Source: Streptomyces sclerotialus
GTDB lineage: Bacteria; Actinomycetota; Actinomycetes; Streptomycetales; Streptomycetaceae
Assembly (NCBI GenBank): GCA_000719105.1
Contig: JODX01000009.1
Location: 1 to 64,000 of the forward strand
Length of the DNA: 64,000 nt
Direction of reading: 5' to 3'
Position numbers and translations under genes: made by a program. Shown here one piece after another: positions 33,652 to 43,100 of the stretch. The notes below the pieces were generated by a model. The model saw nothing but the letters and a program-made list of their open reading frames with translations. It searched no databases and was not told the DNA's origin. Position 1 is the first letter of the stretch. Each line of letters starts with the position of its first letter.

Positions 33652-34089
33652 TCACAGGTGCGCGAGCTTCTCCAGGACGGGTGCGGCCTCGCGGAGCTTG
33701 GCCCACTCGTCCTCGTCGAGGCTCTCGACCAGGGAGGCCAGCCACGCGTTGCGCTTGCGGCGGCTCTCCTCGAGCATCGCCTCGGCGCGCTCGGTCTGCG
33801 TGACGACCTTCTGCCGTCTGTCCTCGGGGTGCGGCTCCAGGCTGACCAGTCCCTTGCTCTCCAGCAGCGCCACGATCCGGGTCATCGACGGCGGCTGGAC
33901 GTGCTCCTTGCGGGCGAGCTCGCCCGGGGTGGCGGTGCCGCAGCGGGCGAGGGTGCCGAGCACCGACATCTCGGTGGGGCTCAGTGACTCGTCGACCCGC
34001 TGGTGCTTGATCCGGCGGCCGAGACGCATGACGGCGGACCGGAGGGCGTTCACGGCGGCTTCGTCGTCGCCATGGGTCAGTTCGGACAT
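33652..34089 (-). CDS. MarR-family regulator
   Basis: A 145-residue winged-helix protein: LSPTEMSVLGTLARCGTATP, ARKEHVQPPSMTRIVALLES with the recognition helix, then the wing LVSLEPHPEDRRQKVVTQTE. ATG 34089 is only a few bases from a nested dyad, its likely own operator. The MFS transporter gene follows on the same strand, which is the classic MarR-efflux arrangement, so it probably represses both until a small phenolic or drug ligand binds. Confidence 0.9.
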   Translation of the reverse strand: MSELTHGDDEAAVNALRSAVMRLGRRIKHQRVDESLSPTEMSVLGTLARCGTATPGELARKEHVQPPSMTRIVALLESKGLVSLEPHPEDRRQKVVTQTERAEAMLEESRRKRNAWLASLVESLDEDEWAKLREAAPVLEKLAHL

Positions 34090-34091
34090 GT

Positions 34092-34123
34092 TCTTTAGCG
34101 TAACTCATTACTCTGACTAAAGA
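34092..34123. promoter_or_regulatory. Nested inverted repeats, likely MarR operator/promoter
   Basis: TCTTTAG (34092-34098) and CTAAAGA (34117-34123) are exact complements; between them GTAA-CTCA-TTAC (34100-34111) forms an inner dyad nearly on the same centre. The stretch is unusually A+T-rich and lies directly before the marR ATG. Confidence 0.6.
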
Positions 34124-34253
34124 CCACCGGCGCCGCACCGGTCCTGCCGTGAATCAGGCCACTCACCGCCACTCCCTCCCCATGTCACTCGTACGGGTGA
34201 GTCGGCGGCGGAACGTGACCCGCTGTGCCCGGACGCGTCCGACCCTCGTGTAC

Positions 34254-34463
34254 ATGGGGACCAGCGTGCTCAGCCTGCGGATGGATCGCGACCTGCTCGA
34301 ACGCCTGCGGCGGCGCGCCGCGAAAAGAGGAATGAGCGTCCAGGACTATGTGGTCCGGACGCTCATTCGCGACGACTTCGACGAGCGGTTCCAGGCTTCC
34401 GTCGACGAGACGGAGAAGCTCTACGGGGTCACGTGCGACCAGGCGTCGGCCGACCCCGTGTGA
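34254..34463 (+). CDS. Ribbon-helix-helix (antitoxin-like) protein
   Basis: A 69-residue protein starting with a beta-strand and two helices typical of CopG/MetJ-type DNA binding: MGTSVLSLRMDRDLLERLRR, AAKRGMSVQDYVVRTLIRDD. The remaining acidic tail resembles antitoxin C-termini. No toxin gene follows; the next gene is a convergent permease. ATG 34254 was taken; GTG 34266 with GGGGA upstream is an equal candidate. Close relatives stand alone in many streptomycete genomes, so it is probably a solitary regulator. Confidence 0.75.
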   Translation: MGTSVLSLRMDRDLLERLRRRAAKRGMSVQDYVVRTLIRDDFDERFQASVDETEKLYGVTCDQASADPV

Positions 34464-34467
34464 GTCA

Positions 34468-35919
34468 TCAGGTCAGACCCAGCGCGGGCATCAGGTAGTA
34501 GAAGGCGAACACCGCCGACACGACGTACATCGCCACCGGGACCTCCCGCGCCCGGCCGGACGCGAGGCGCAGCCCCACGAAGGTGATGAAGCCCATGCCG
34601 ATGCCGTTGGTGATCGAGTAGGTGAACGGCATCATGAACATGGTCACGAAGGCCGGAATGGCGATCGTGAAGTCCGACCAGTCGATCTCCTTGATCGAGC
34701 CGGACAGGATCAGGAAGCCGACCGCGATCAGGGCGGGGGTGGCGGCCTGCGACGGGACCATCGTGGCGACGGGCGTCAGGAACAGGGACACGGCGAACAG
34801 ACCACCGGTGACGATGTTCGCGAAGCCGGTGCGCGCACCCTCGCCGACACCGGCCGTGGACTCCACGAAGCAGGTCGTGGCCGAGGAGGAGCTGGCGCCG
34901 CCCGCGGCGACCGCGATGCCGTCGACGATGAGGACCTTGTTGATGCCGGGCATCTGGCCCTGGGCGTCGGTCAGCTTCGCCTCGTCACTGACGCCCATGA
35001 TCGTGCCCATGGCGTCGAAGAAGCAGGACAGCAGGACGGTGAAGACGAAGAGGACGCCGGTCAGGATGCCGACCTTCTCGAAGCCGCCGAACAGGCTGAC
35101 CTGGCCGATCAGGCCGAGGTCGGGCACGGCGACGGGGTTGCCGGGCCACTCCGGGGTGGTCAGACCCCAGGAGGGGATGTCGGCGACGGCGTTGACGATC
35201 ACCGCGAGAACGGTCATCACGACGATCGAGATCAGGATCGCGCCGGACATCTTGCGGACGAGCAGCGCGAAGGTGAGCAGCACACCGAGGACGAAGATCA
35301 GCACGGGCCAGCCGAGCAGATGACCGCCGGTGCCCAGCTGGAGCGGGACGGTGGTCTGGGCGGCGTCCGGCATGCGGGTGACGAACCCGGAGTCGACGAG
35401 ACCGACCAGCAGGACGAACAGGCCGATACCGATGGAGATGGCCTTGCGCAGGCCGAACGGCACGGCGTTCATGACCCGCTCACGCAGACCGGTGGCGACC
35501 AGCAGCATCACCACGAAACCGGCCAGCACGACCATGCCCATGGCGTCCGGCCAGGACATCCGCGGGGCGAGCTGGAGCGCGACGACCGAGTTCACACCCA
35601 GACCGGCGGCGAGAGCGATCGGGACGTTGCCGATGACGCCCATGAGGAGCGTGGTGAACGCGGCGGTCAGAGCCGTCGCGGACACCAGCTGGCCGTTGTC
35701 CAGCTGGTGTCCGTACATGTCCTTCGCGCTGCCCAGAATGATCGGGTTCAGCACGATGATGTACGCCATCGCAAAGAACGTGGCGAAACCACCCCGGACC
35801 TCCCGGGCCAGCGTGCTGCCCCGTTCAGAGATCTTGAAGTAGCGGTCGAGAGCACCCTGAGCGGGCCGGGGTTCCGGCGACTCGGGCGCGGTGGCCTTGG
35901 TGGGGGCCGAGGTGGGCAT
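34468..35919 (-). CDS. NCS2 purine permease (AzgA-like)
   Basis: A 483-residue permease with 12 or more helices of the AzgA (guanine/hypoxanthine) branch: FFAMAYIIVLNPIILGSAKD, AAGLGVNSVVALQLAPRMSW, FFDAMGTIMGVSDEAKLTDA, VESTAGVGEGARTGFANIVT. It imports purine bases with protons. The upstream gap contains a perfect hairpin and an A-rich stretch. It converges with the ribbon-helix-helix gene with four bases between. Confidence 0.9.
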   Translation of the reverse strand: MPTSAPTKATAPESPEPRPAQGALDRYFKISERGSTLAREVRGGFATFFAMAYIIVLNPIILGSAKDMYGHQLDNGQLVSATALTAAFTTLLMGVIGNVPIALAAGLGVNSVVALQLAPRMSWPDAMGMVVLAGFVVMLLVATGLRERVMNAVPFGLRKAISIGIGLFVLLVGLVDSGFVTRMPDAAQTTVPLQLGTGGHLLGWPVLIFVLGVLLTFALLVRKMSGAILISIVVMTVLAVIVNAVADIPSWGLTTPEWPGNPVAVPDLGLIGQVSLFGGFEKVGILTGVLFVFTVLLSCFFDAMGTIMGVSDEAKLTDAQGQMPGINKVLIVDGIAVAAGGASSSSATTCFVESTAGVGEGARTGFANIVTGGLFAVSLFLTPVATMVPSQAATPALIAVGFLILSGSIKEIDWSDFTIAIPAFVTMFMMPFTYSITNGIGMGFITFVGLRLASGRAREVPVAMYVVSAVFAFYYLMPALGLT

Positions 35920-36015
35920 GCGGAGACCTCATCCCCAACGACTCTCCCCCAGAGCTGTTGGAGTTTTCTACGAAAAGAAGTAGCCAAACACAGACTGTTT
36001 CAGTATGAACATATG

Positions 36016-36041
36016 ACGCGCGAAGCGCCATCTTCGCGCGT
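36016..36041. terminator. 10-bp perfect hairpin upstream of the purine permease
   Basis: ACGCGCGAAG (36016-36025) pairs exactly with CTTCGCGCGT (36032-36041) around CGCCAT. It lies about 97 bases before the permease start (minus) and 71 before the DUF2530 gene (plus). As both genes diverge from here it is not at a gene end; it may be a leader hairpin or operator rather than a terminator. Confidence 0.45.
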
Positions 36042-36099
36042 AGAACTGTGGTGTACCTGGCATGCGCCGGTCGACCGCTCGGCCGTGCCGTCCCCCTCG

Positions 36100-36105
36100 T
36101 AAGCT
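36100..36105 (+). promoter_or_regulatory. -10 box of the DUF2530 gene, leaderless start
   Basis: TAAGCT ends six bases before the ATG at 36112, with no ribosome binding site, the arrangement of a leaderless mRNA. Confidence 0.55.
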
Positions 36106-36111
36106 GTCCCC

Positions 36112-36441
36112 ATGGCGAAGTGGACCCCGAAGCACGAGGCGCCGGAGCCCCTGGAGGGCCCCGTGGTCGCCACCATCACCGGCGGCACGATCGTCTGGTT
36201 CGTCCTCTTCCTCGCCCAGCTGCCCTTCTACGGCTGGTTCGACGACCGCGGCCACACCTGGTGGGTGTGGACCTGCCTGGCCGGCGCCGGGCTGGGACTG
36301 ATCGGCATCTGGTACGTCCGCAAGCGGGACGCGGCGATCAAGCGCTCGGCGGCGCACGAGGCGGGTGAGGACGCGGGGGCGACGCCGGGCGAGGGGCCGA
36401 AGACGTCCTCGGACCCGGCGGTCACCGAGCACAAGTCCTAG
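36112..36441 (+). CDS. DUF2530 small membrane protein
   Basis: A 109-residue protein with the DUF2530 pattern: PLEGPVVATITGGTIVWFVL, FYGWFDDRGHTWWVWTCLAG, GLGLIGIWYVRKRDAA. Two membrane helices enclose a short Trp-rich loop; the tail is charged and disordered. Conserved across actinomycetes, function unknown. It is divergent from the purine permease, with which it may share promoter DNA. Confidence 0.9.
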   Translation: MAKWTPKHEAPEPLEGPVVATITGGTIVWFVLFLAQLPFYGWFDDRGHTWWVWTCLAGAGLGLIGIWYVRKRDAAIKRSAAHEAGEDAGATPGEGPKTSSDPAVTEHKS

Positions 36442-36567
36442 CGGGAGCGCCGGCCGCGCGGTCCGCGCCCGCCCGGCGTGCACACCGATGGTGCGCTTCT
36501 CCTACTCAGGTCGGATCCTCCCCCGCTCGCCAGGTGACGGCCCGGTTCCGCACGTACCGTCGAACAC

Positions 36568-38997
36568 ATGACACACACCGACGCGGGCGCGGAACCCGGG
36601 CCCGGGCCCGAGCACGGCCCCGGGTCCGGGTCCGTGCGTCCCGACGCCGTCCCCCGGCCCGGCCGGGCGCCCGGGCTCAGCACTGCCCAGGTGGCCGAGC
36701 GGGTCGCCCGCGGCGAGGTGAACGACGTCCCCGTACGCAACAGCCGCTCGCTGGTCGACATCGTCCGCGCGAACGTGTTCACCCGCTTCAACGCGATCAT
36801 CGGCGTGCTCTGGGTGATCATGCTGGTCGTCGCGCCGATCCAGGACAGCCTGTTCGGCTTCGTCATCCTCGCCAACACGGGCATCGGCATCATCCAGGAG
36901 TGGCGCGCCAAGAAGACCCTCGACTCGCTCGCCGTGATCGGGGAGGCCCGGCCGACCGTGCGCAGGGACGGGACCGCCGCGGCGGTGGGCACCTCCGAGA
37001 TCGTGCTCGGCGACCTCATCGAGATCGGGCCCGGGGACAAGATCGTCGTGGACGGCGGGATCGTCGAGGCCGACGGGCTGGAGATCGACGAGTCACTGCT
37101 CACCGGTGAGGCCGACCCCGTCGTCAAACGCCCCGGCGACCAGGTCATGTCCGGCAGCTTCGTCGTCGCCGGCGGCGGCGCCTTCGAGGCGACGAAGGTG
37201 GGACGCGAGGCGTACGCGGCCCAGCTCGCCGAGGAGGCCTCCCGCTTCACGCTCGTCCACTCCGAGCTGCGCTCCGGCATCTCCACCATCCTGAAGTACG
37301 TGACCTGGATGATGGTCCCCACCGCGATCGGCCTCGTCATCAGCCAGCTCGTCGTGCAGGACAACGACTTCAAGAACTCGGTCGCCCGCACGGTCGGCGG
37401 CATCGTGCCGATGGTCCCGGAAGGTCTCGTCCTCCTCACCTCCGTCGCCTTCGCGATCGGCGTCATCCGGCTCGGCCGAAAACAGTGCCTCGTCCAGGAG
37501 CTGCCCGCCATCGAGGGCCTCGCCCGCGTCGACGTCGTCTGCCTCGACAAGACCGGCACCCTCACCGAGGGCGGCATGGTCGTCACCGAGCTGCGGCTGC
37601 TCGGCGGCGCCGACGAGTCGTACGTACGGAAGGTCCTGGGCGCCCTCGGCGAGTCGGACCCGCGCCCCAACGCCTCCCTCCAGGCCGTCATCGACGCCTA
37701 CCCGGACAGCGAGGACTGGCGGTGCACCCGCTCCCTGCCCTTCTCCTCGGCCCGCAAGTACAGCGGCGCGAGCTGCAGCGAGGGCGACGGCGAGTCCGGT
37801 ACCTGGCTGCTGGGCGCCCCGGACGTGCTGCTGGACGACGACGATCCGGCGCTCGCCGAGACGGAACGGCTGAACGAGCAGGGGCTGCGCGTGCTGCTGC
37901 TCGCCCGCACCGCCAGGGACCTGGACGACCCCGAGGTCGCGCGCGACGTCGAGCCCACCGCACTGGTCGTCCTCGAGCAGCGGCTGCGCCCGGACGCCGC
38001 CGACACCCTGCGCTACTTCGCGGAGCAGGAGGTGGAGGCCAAGGTCGTCTCCGGGGACAACGCCGTCTCGGTGGGCGCGGTCGCGGCGAAGCTGGGCCTT
38101 CAGGGCGAGGTCGTGGACGCCCGCCGGCTGCCCGACGACCCCGAGCGGATGGCGAAGGGCGTCGCGGCGGGCACGGTGTTCGGGCGGGTCACCCCGCAGC
38201 AGAAGCGGGACATGGTGGGGGCGCTCCAGTCGCGCGGCCACACGGTGGCCATGACCGGCGACGGCGTGAACGACGTCCTCGCCCTCAAGGACGCGGACAT
38301 CGGCGTCAGCATGGGCTCCGGCTCGGAGGCAACCCGGGCGGTCGCCCAGATCGTGCTGCTGAACAACAGCTTCGCCACGCTGCCTTCGGTGGTGGCGGAG
38401 GGCCGCCGGGTCATCGGCAACATCACCCGCGTGGCGACCCTCTTCCTGGTGAAGACGGTGTACTCGGTACTGCTGGCCGTCCTGGTCGTGCTCTCCCGGG
38501 TCGAGTACCCGTTCCTGCCGCGCCACCTGACCCTGCTGTCGACCCTGACGATCGGCGTCCCGGCGTTCTTCCTCGCCCTGGCGCCCAACAAGGAGCGGGC
38601 GCAGCCGCACTTCGTACGGCGCGTGATGCGGTACGCGATCCCGGGCGGCGTGGTGGCGGGACTGGCGACCTTCGGGACGTATCTGCTCGCCCGGGGGCAC
38701 TACGCGGGGACGGGCGCCCTGGACGCGGAGACGAGCGCCGCGACGCTGACGCTCTTCCTGATCTCCATGTGGGTGCTGGCGATCGTCGCCCGGCCGTACA
38801 CCTGGTGGCGGCTGTGCCTGGTGGCGGCGATGGGGCTCGGCTTCCTGCTGGTGCTGGCCGTGCCGTGGCTCCAGGACTTCTTCGCGCTGAAGCTGGTCGG
38901 GACGACGATGCCGTGGGCCGCAGTGGGCATCGCCGTGGTGGCGGCGGCCGCCCTGGAACTCCTGTGGAGGTGGGTCGGCCGCCGCTTCCCGGCGTGA
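36568..38997 (+). CDS. P-type cation ATPase (CtpE-like)
   Basis: An 809-residue P-type ATPase: actuator motif LLTGEADPV, membrane site IVPMVPEGLVLLTS, phosphorylation site DKTGTLTEGG with D327, nucleotide domain, hinge MTGDGVNDVLALKDADIGVS. The N-terminus is a Pro/Gly-rich tail. No heavy-metal domain or CPx motif is seen; the PEGL site matches mycobacterial CtpE, linked to calcium uptake, and the MgtA-like group. Substrate assignment is inference. It is followed convergently by a secreted protein gene. Confidence 0.85.
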   Translation: MTHTDAGAEPGPGPEHGPGSGSVRPDAVPRPGRAPGLSTAQVAERVARGEVNDVPVRNSRSLVDIVRANVFTRFNAIIGVLWVIMLVVAPIQDSLFGFVILANTGIGIIQEWRAKKTLDSLAVIGEARPTVRRDGTAAAVGTSEIVLGDLIEIGPGDKIVVDGGIVEADGLEIDESLLTGEADPVVKRPGDQVMSGSFVVAGGGAFEATKVGREAYAAQLAEEASRFTLVHSELRSGISTILKYVTWMMVPTAIGLVISQLVVQDNDFKNSVARTVGGIVPMVPEGLVLLTSVAFAIGVIRLGRKQCLVQELPAIEGLARVDVVCLDKTGTLTEGGMVVTELRLLGGADESYVRKVLGALGESDPRPNASLQAVIDAYPDSEDWRCTRSLPFSSARKYSGASCSEGDGESGTWLLGAPDVLLDDDDPALAETERLNEQGLRVLLLARTARDLDDPEVARDVEPTALVVLEQRLRPDAADTLRYFAEQEVEAKVVSGDNAVSVGAVAAKLGLQGEVVDARRLPDDPERMAKGVAAGTVFGRVTPQQKRDMVGALQSRGHTVAMTGDGVNDVLALKDADIGVSMGSGSEATRAVAQIVLLNNSFATLPSVVAEGRRVIGNITRVATLFLVKTVYSVLLAVLVVLSRVEYPFLPRHLTLLSTLTIGVPAFFLALAPNKERAQPHFVRRVMRYAIPGGVVAGLATFGTYLLARGHYAGTGALDAETSAATLTLFLISMWVLAIVARPYTWWRLCLVAAMGLGFLLVLAVPWLQDFFALKLVGTTMPWAAVGIAVVAAAALELLWRWVGRRFPA

Positions 38998-39036
38998 GCC
39001 ACGCGGGGCTCACCGGTACTGCTTACTGCGTACTGC

Positions 39037-39978
39037 TTACTTCACGTCGATGGCGTCACCGGAGGAGTTGACCGCCGGGGTGGTGGACGTGCCCGCGAAG
39101 GAGTAGCGGTAGGTGCCGTCCACGGAGGCCGTGACGGTGGTCTTCACCACGCCGGCGGACGTCCCGGAGCCCGACTTCACGGTCTTGACGTCCTTGTAGG
39201 TGGACGTGCCCTTCTTCTTGAACTGAAGCTTCACGGACTGCTGGGTGTAGCCCGCGTACTTGCTGGTGTCCCAGTTGGCCCGGGTCAGGTTGCCGGTGAC
39301 CGTGATGGTCTTGCCCTTCTTCACCGGCTCCGGGGAGGCGTTGACCGTGAGCTTCGAGTAGCGCTGGACCTTGAAGGACGCGGCCGGGTCCTTCACCGAG
39401 ACACCGACGTTGTCCATGTCCGGGTTGTCGAGGTCCTCGCCGTTGAAGGCGACGGCGTACGTAGCCGCCTTCCAGGAGCCGGCGTCCTCGTTCAGCAGGA
39501 ACAGCGGGTCGACGTCGACGGTGGCCTTGCAGGAGGCGACGGTGGAGGAGGACGAGGTGCAGGTCGCGGCCGCGCTGCTGAAGCTCCACACGGCGCTCTC
39601 GAACGAGCTGCCCCGGTACAGGTCGACCGCCGCGACGAAGTCGGCGGCGTGGATGTCGACGTCCGCACCGTGGGTCATCTTGAACGTGACCGGGACGTTG
39701 ACCACCTTGCTGGTGCCGACGGCGATGTTCTTGCCGTTGTTGACCTTGATGCTGGAGAAGGTGAGGTCCAGGTTGTACTGCTCGTCAGCGGTGGTGGCCA
39801 GGGCCGACGAGCGGCCGGTGACGGAGGCCGTCTCGCCCTTGGAGGAGGACTTGGCGATGTCGCGGGCATCGGCGACGCCCGAGGGCACCTTCGGCTCGGC
39901 GGCCTGCGCGGCCGGCACGGCGAAGGCGGACAGGGCCAGGGCGCCGGAGACGGCGGCCACGGTGGCACGAATGCGCAT
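39037..39978 (-). CDS. Secreted Thr/Ser-rich repeat protein
   Basis: A 313-residue exported protein: signal peptide MRIRATVAAVSGALALSAFA with cleavage after VPAAQA, then a region rich in Ser, Thr, Val, Asp and aromatic residues with one Cys pair (ATCTSSSSTVASC). The C-terminal part (SPEPVKKGKTITVTGNLTRA; YRYSFAGTSTTPAVNSS) looks like an Ig-like beta-sandwich. Its codon use is more A/T-tolerant than neighbours, common in highly expressed secreted proteins. ATG 39978 has GGGGAACG upstream. No enzymatic motif; likely cell-surface. Confidence 0.85.
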   Translation of the reverse strand: MRIRATVAAVSGALALSAFAVPAAQAAEPKVPSGVADARDIAKSSSKGETASVTGRSSALATTADEQYNLDLTFSSIKVNNGKNIAVGTSKVVNVPVTFKMTHGADVDIHAADFVAAVDLYRGSSFESAVWSFSSAAATCTSSSSTVASCKATVDVDPLFLLNEDAGSWKAATYAVAFNGEDLDNPDMDNVGVSVKDPAASFKVQRYSKLTVNASPEPVKKGKTITVTGNLTRANWDTSKYAGYTQQSVKLQFKKKGTSTYKDVKTVKSGSGTSAGVVKTTVTASVDGTYRYSFAGTSTTPAVNSSGDAIDVK

Positions 39979-40185
39979 GCGTTCGTTCCCCACGTTGGAG
40001 GGGGTCCCGCGGAAGATCTCCGTCACGCGGGGCCCGAGTTGGCTATGAGGAGCCTGATGGCTCGCGGGATGAGATCCACGAGCCGGGCGGATGGTTGCAC
40101 AGGAGATGAATGTTTCTTGTACGTGTTGCGAAGATCACTTCCATCCGCCCATCGGGCCGGTGCCGGTGCCGCCGCCCGGCCCTCC
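39979..40185. other. Leader region of the secreted protein gene
   Basis: Read on the minus strand it contains AACATTCATCTCCTGTGCAA (complement of 40097-40116), a sequence I recall as common upstream of secreted-protein genes in Streptomyces. The gap is otherwise free of genes; it must hold the promoter of the secreted protein and the 3' end of the sacsin-like transcript. Confidence 0.4.
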
Positions 40186-43100
40186 TCAGTCGAACCAGCG
40201 GTCCCGCGCCAGCTCCTCCGTACGGGACGGGTCCTCCAGCAGCGCCGCCACCTCGAACCGGCGCGGCCACTGCCCGGCCGCCCAGGCCAGCCCCGCGGCG
40301 ACCCCCTCCAGGGTGGAGGCGTGCAGCACTCCGTCACGGGTACGGCGCCAGTCCAACTCGACACCGTCGACCACCAGTTCGCCGTGCTCCACGTACGAGG
40401 CGGGAGTCCCCGTACCCAGCAGCACGCGCACGGACTCCGGTACGTCGTGCTCGGCGCCCTCGGAGGTCACCTCACCGGTCACCGACTCGCTCAGCCGCCG
40501 CACCTGGAACAGCTCCGCGAGCTCGGCCGCCCGCGACGGCCGTACGGGCAGCAGTGGCACCCCGTCCGTGAAGGGCAGCAGGTCGGGCGAGTCGACGACC
40601 ACCGCGTCGGCGGCGTCCACCACGACGACCTCACCGTCCAGCACGGCCCGCAGGTCGTCGGGCAGGGTCACCTGCTCGGGCTCGAGCTCCGCCAGCGCAC
40701 CGTAGAGAGCGTGCAGCTGCGCGGCCGTGACGTGCCGCTCCGGGTCGGCCAGGCGGTCCAGCAGCTCGGCGGCACCGCCGGGCTCGTCGAGAAGGGCGGC
40801 CACCGATGTCCGCACCCCCAGCGCCCGCAGCACCTGCTCGTCGTCGAAGCCGGTCGCGTCGGCCTCGTCGTACAGACCGCGCAGCAGCGGGTCACCGCCC
40901 GCGGCGCGCAGACCGGCCGGGCGGCGGCCGTCGAGGACCGGGTGCCCGCGCAGCCACCACGCCGTGTACGGCCGGACGAACTCGTGCGTACCGTCCGGCA
41001 GCAGGAGGCGTACGGGCTGGGTGAGCGCGTCGCGCAGCGGCGGGCGGGAGAGGAGGGCCAGGGCCTCGGGCCAGCGGTCGTCGTCGACCAGGTCCAGATC
41101 CCGCACGGCGACGATCTCCGTGGCGACCGGCGGGACGGGCGTGTCCGGCAGCCGGTCGAGGACGTCCTCGCACCACACGTCGACGGCGTCGAGCAGTCCG
41201 GCGTCGTCCGGCTCGGCGAAGTCACCGTCGCGCGGCTCCAGCTCGTCCGGGTCGAGGACGACGTCGGTGGCCCGCACGAGCGCGAACGTGGCCAGCACCC
41301 CGCAGGCGGCCAGCGGCTGTTCGCCCCAGCGCTCGGCCAGCTCGGCGTCCACGTGCGCGAGTTCACCCGCACGCATGACCCGTGCGAACGGACTGCCGGG
41401 CAGCACCAGCTCACCGGCGGGCGCGAGTTCGCCGTCCTCGTCGGGGAGGGCGAGCGCGCCGAGCCAGGGCTCCTCACCGGGCTCCAGACCGGCGTCCCGG
41501 ACGAGCGCGAGCACGAGGTCCGCGAGCTCCTCGGCGTCCGGGGTGTCCATGTCCCACCCCGCCACCTCCTCGTCCAGGGATGCGGCGACCGCGGCCCGCA
41601 CCTGCGGGGTGGTCAGCACGGCCCGGGGCGTGGCCGGGAGGGCGCCGAGCTTCTCCAGCAGGGGATGGGCGGCGTCCGGGTGGGCGACCTTGAGCCCGAG
41701 CCGGGCGAGGGTCTCGGGGGCGGCAGCCTCGGAGGAGCCGGCGGTGGGCAGCAGCACCTGCCGGGGCCCGATGGTCGTCCGCCCGTCGGCCAAGGGGACG
41801 GGCAGCCCGGACAACCGGTCCGGATCGACCCCGGCGAGGCTGTCGTAGAGCCGCCACCACCAGCCGGGCGTCTTCTCCAGCCCCGCGAGCCGGTCCACGG
41901 CCTCGGTGAGCGGCACCCGGGCGACCCCGAGGGTGCGCAGCTCGACGCGTCGTTCGAGCCCGGCCGGCAGCAGGCTGGGCAGCACCTCGGCGAGCACGCG
42001 TACGGTCCCGGCCCCGGCGCCCTCCACGACCTCGGCGTCGCGCGGCCGGAGCACCTCGGGCAGCTCCTCGTGGTCCTCGCGGTCCGCGGGGTCGAGGGCC
42101 GTGGGCAGGAACGGCGTCCGCGGCAGCCGCTCGAGAACCGCCTGGCGCAGCGCCCCGTCGAGCTCCCCCTTCCCCAGGGGACCGGGCACGAGGTCCAGGA
42201 TCCCGGCGGTCACCGGCCGCCAGTCGGCCAGGAGTCCGGCGTACGCGTCCGCCGCGCGCTGGACGAGGAAGTCGGTGAGCGGGCCGGGCGCGGCGTGGCG
42301 GCGGGTGGTGTCGAGCGGGAACGAGGCGATGAGCAGCGCGGGCACGCCGAGCGGCTCGTCGCTGGGGGTGGGGGCGTGCACGACGGGAGCGGTACGGGGC
42401 CGGACCGGCGCGCCGTCACCGTCCACGGGCACGGCCCAGGTCACGGACCAGTACGGACGCAGCCGCTCCTCGACGGGCCGGCCGACGAGGAGCTCGGGGT
42501 CGAGCGCGCCGTGCGCGGCAGCCGTACGCCAGTGGGTGGCACCGTCACGGGAGTCCTCGACGCTCACTCCGCCCTCACGGGCGACCCGGCGCAGCACCCG
42601 CGGCGGGCCCTCCCCGGCCTCGACGACGACCTCCTCGAGCCCCGGCAGGGCGAGGAGCAGGGCATCGTCGACCGCGTTCAGCAGCCGCTCGGCAAGACCC
42701 TCGGCGGCGGTGTCGCGCAGCGGCAGGATGACGACGGTGTCGTACGGCTCGGGGGCGCTGCCCTCGGCCGCGAACGGCAGCCGCAGCAGCGGTACGTGCC
42801 CGTCACGCCGGCGGAGCTCGTCCCCGAGCCCCGGACTGTGGAGGGCGGTACCGGCGGCCAGATCACGAGCTTCTGCGAGCGACCACCGCACGCCGCCGTG
42901 CCGTCCGACCACGGCGGGCTCGTCGCTCACTGCGAGCACGGCGGCGAACCCGACCCCGAACCGCCCCACGCTGGTCTCCTCCGCGTCCCGCTTGGCGGAG
43001 GCGCGCAGGGTGGACAGGGACTCCACACCGGCCGCGTCGAGGGGCGCGCCGGTGTTGGCCACGGCGAGGACGCCGTCGCGGAGGGTCAGCCGCAGCCGAC

